From: an uncultured Prevotellaceae bacterium
Lineage (GTDB): Bacteria > Bacteroidota > Bacteroidia > Bacteroidales > Bacteroidaceae
Assembly (NCBI GenBank): GCA_946403615.1
Contig: CAMJAO010000121.1
Span: 1 to 6,706 of the forward strand
DNA: 6,706 nt
Direction: 5' to 3'
Shown here one piece after another: positions 5,724 through 6,706 of the stretch (the first letter of the stretch is position 1; every line of letters begins with the position of its first letter). Under the pieces are notes generated by a model. The model did no database searches. It saw only the letters and a program-made list of their open reading frames with translations, and was not told the DNA's origin. Both the position numbers and the translations under genes were made by a program.

Positions 5724-5789
5724 CTTATTGGAAATCAAGTCAAAATATTTACAAAATGAAAGAAAAATTGATAAATTTAATACAAAATG
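5708..5789 (+). repeat. Three phased TACAAAATG direct repeats
   Basis: TACAAAATG occurs at 5708-5716, 5750-5758 and 5781-5789. Start-to-start distances are 42 and 31 bases, close to four and three helical turns, so all three would face the same side of the DNA. The first and third extend to TACAAAATGTCARATT. This pattern suits binding of an activator or nucleoid protein upstream of gltB, but the sequence is AT-rich and no regulator is identified. Confidence 0.4.
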
Positions 5790-5806
5790 TCAGATTGTAT
5801 AAATTT
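5773..5806. promoter_or_regulatory. Candidate operator upstream of gltB (TACAA-N9-TTGTA dyad)
   Basis: AAATTTAATACAA (5773-5785) and TTGTATAAATTT (5795-5806) are inverted repeats that pair over 12 positions with one bulged A (5779). The core is TACAA-N9-TTGTA. The dyad ends about 60 bases before the inferred gltB start site, a common distance for an activator site. A half-matching copy of the core begins at 5708. The cognate regulator is unknown. Confidence 0.45.
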
Positions 5807-5830
5807 TTAGAATAATATGTAAGCAAATCC

Positions 5831-5861
5831 TTTATTTTAGTTACCTTTTGGTTTACCTTTG
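5831..5861 (+). promoter_or_regulatory. Inferred promoter of gltB
   Basis: TACCTTTG at 5854-5861 is a perfect Bacteroidetes -7 box, and TTTA at 5831-5834 is a three-of-four match to the -33 box TTTG, with a 19-base spacer. Eleven bases around the -7 box (TTACCTTTGCA) are identical to the divergent P-II promoter. The start site would be near 5866-5870, giving a leader of roughly 30-35 bases. TAAGGA at 5891-5896 ends 4 bases before the ATG and is a plausible ribosome-binding site. Confidence 0.65.
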
Positions 5862-5900
5862 CACCGAACTTATAGACAAAAAAGTTTTAATAAGGATAAT

Positions 5901-6706
5901 ATGTCAAATTGCAAGCAAACTCAAACAACAGAAGGATTATATCAAAACAGTTATGAGCACGACGCTTGTGGCGTGGGCATGATTGTAAATATCCATGGCA
6001 ATAAAAGCCACGATCTGGTTGATAATGCGCTGAAGGTGCTTGAAAACATGGAGCATCGCGGTGCTGAGACCCGCGACAAGACGGGCGACGGTGCTGGTAT
6101 CATGGTTCAGATACCACATGAGTTTATTCTGCTGCAGGGTATCCCGGTGCCTGAAAAAGGGAAATACGGAACAGGACTGGTGTTCCTTCCCAAAGACGGC
6201 CAGGAGCAACAGGAGATTCTGCGCGTAATGATAGAAGAGATTGAACGCGAGGGATTGCAACTGATGCACCTGCGCACAGTGCCTACAAACCCTGAAGTCT
6301 TAGGTGCTGCGGCACGTGAGGTGGAACCTGATATCAAGCAGATTTTCGTGACGGGTATATCTGATGAGGAAGTGCCGGTATTTGAGCGTATATTATATAA
6401 AATACGTAAGAGAATAGAGAACCGTATCAACAATGAGGATTTTTACATCTGTTCGTTGTCGAACAAGAACATTATCTATAAGGGCATGCTGACCAGCGGA
6501 CAGTTGAGACGTTATTTCCCCGACCTGTCTAATGATTACTTCACAAGTGGACTGGCGTTGGTACACTCACGTTTCAGCACAAACACTTTCCCAAAATGGA
6601 AACTTGCCCAGCCGTTCCGTCTGTTAGCGCACAACGGCGAGATTAACACCATTCGCGGAAACCGCGGTTGGATGAAAGCGCGCGAGAGCGTGCTCAACAG
6701 CGAGGC
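5901..6706 (+). CDS. gltB: Glutamate synthase large subunit, N-terminal part (cut by window edge)
   Basis: GltB transfers the amide nitrogen of glutamine to 2-oxoglutarate, giving glutamate; it works with GltD in the NADPH enzyme or with ferredoxin in related forms. The first 268 codons of an expected 1500 or so are visible from the ATG at 5901. They encode the class II glutamine amidotransferase domain. The 22-residue propeptide ends before Cys23 in YEHDACGVG, which becomes the N-terminal catalytic Cys after processing. NMEHRGAETRDKTGDGAG (residues 49-66), HSRFSTNTFPKW and AHNGEINTIRGN near the right edge are hallmark substrate-binding segments. No frameshift is seen. The gene is transcribed away from the P-II/Amt cluster across a shared 336-bp control region, consistent with joint regulation of ammonium uptake and assimilation. 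GltD is probably further downstream but outside the window. Confidence 0.97.
   Translation, partial: MSNCKQTQTTEGLYQNSYEHDACGVGMIVNIHGNKSHDLVDNALKVLENMEHRGAETRDKTGDGAGIMVQIPHEFILLQGIPVPEKGKYGTGLVFLPKDGQEQQEILRVMIEEIEREGLQLMHLRTVPTNPEVLGAAAREVEPDIKQIFVTGISDEEVPVFERILYKIRKRIENRINNEDFYICSLSNKNIIYKGMLTSGQLRRYFPDLSNDYFTSGLALVHSRFSTNTFPKWKLAQPFRLLAHNGEINTIRGNRGWMKARESVLNSE

Larger units (their letters stand above)
5565..5900. other. AT-rich divergent intergenic regulatory region
   Basis: This 336-bp stretch separates the P-II operon from gltB and has no convincing gene. It is much more AT-rich than the flanking genes. It contains one -7 box for each direction, a dyad over the -33 region of the P-II promoter, two further imperfect dyads and three TACAAAATG repeats in the middle, and the leaders of both operons. 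The spacing suggests joint control of ammonium uptake and glutamate synthesis. Confidence 0.8.

Noticed and set aside
5937..6433. Minus-strand frames of 108-110 codons
   Set aside because: They are antisense to gltB, whose amidotransferase motifs are continuous on the plus strand.

Overview
The window looks like a chromosomal nitrogen-assimilation locus from a member of the Bacteroidetes, most likely a Prevotella-like Bacteroidales. This rests on three things. The divergent intergenic region carries two perfect Bacteroidetes-type -7 boxes (TAnnTTTG, here TACCTTTG). Several genes have A-rich leaders with weak or no Shine-Dalgarno sequence. The gene set is P-II, Amt, outer-membrane barrel and glutamate synthase. 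The genus is an inference. No phage, IS, CRISPR, tRNA or rRNA was seen.

Layout. A run of minus-strand genes reads right to left: P-II regulator (5217-5564), ammonium transporter 1 (3929-5182), a signal-peptide-bearing outer-membrane beta-barrel protein (3208-3912), ammonium transporter 2 (1748-3136), a 32-codon frame resembling the degraded 3' end of the barrel gene (1648-1746), and pyrG, CTP synthase (start at 1573, 3' end off the left edge). A 336-bp AT-rich intergenic region (5565-5900) separates P-II from gltB, the glutamate synthase large subunit, which runs rightward from 5901 and is cut by the right edge. The two partial genes at the edges (pyrG and gltB) are real. The long plus-strand frame over pyrG is only its antisense shadow.

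How the genes fit together (known families plus inference). Ammonium would cross the outer membrane, possibly helped by the barrel protein, and then the inner membrane through one of two distinct Amt channels. P-II would gate these in response to energy and 2-oxoglutarate. Glutamine-derived nitrogen is then used by GltB to make glutamate and by PyrG to make CTP.

The most unusual structure is around transporter 2. It is flanked by 51-bp imperfect direct repeats (40/51 identical, no gaps). Each repeat contains the last codons of a barrel gene, its stop codon, and the first arm of a hairpin that can form in the minus-strand transcript. This points to either a duplicated and decayed barrel gene or insertion of amtB2 as a cassette behind the barrel gene. 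The intergenic region also holds an imperfect dyad about 60 bp upstream of the inferred gltB start site and three helically phased TACAAAATG repeats, which are candidate nitrogen-control operators.
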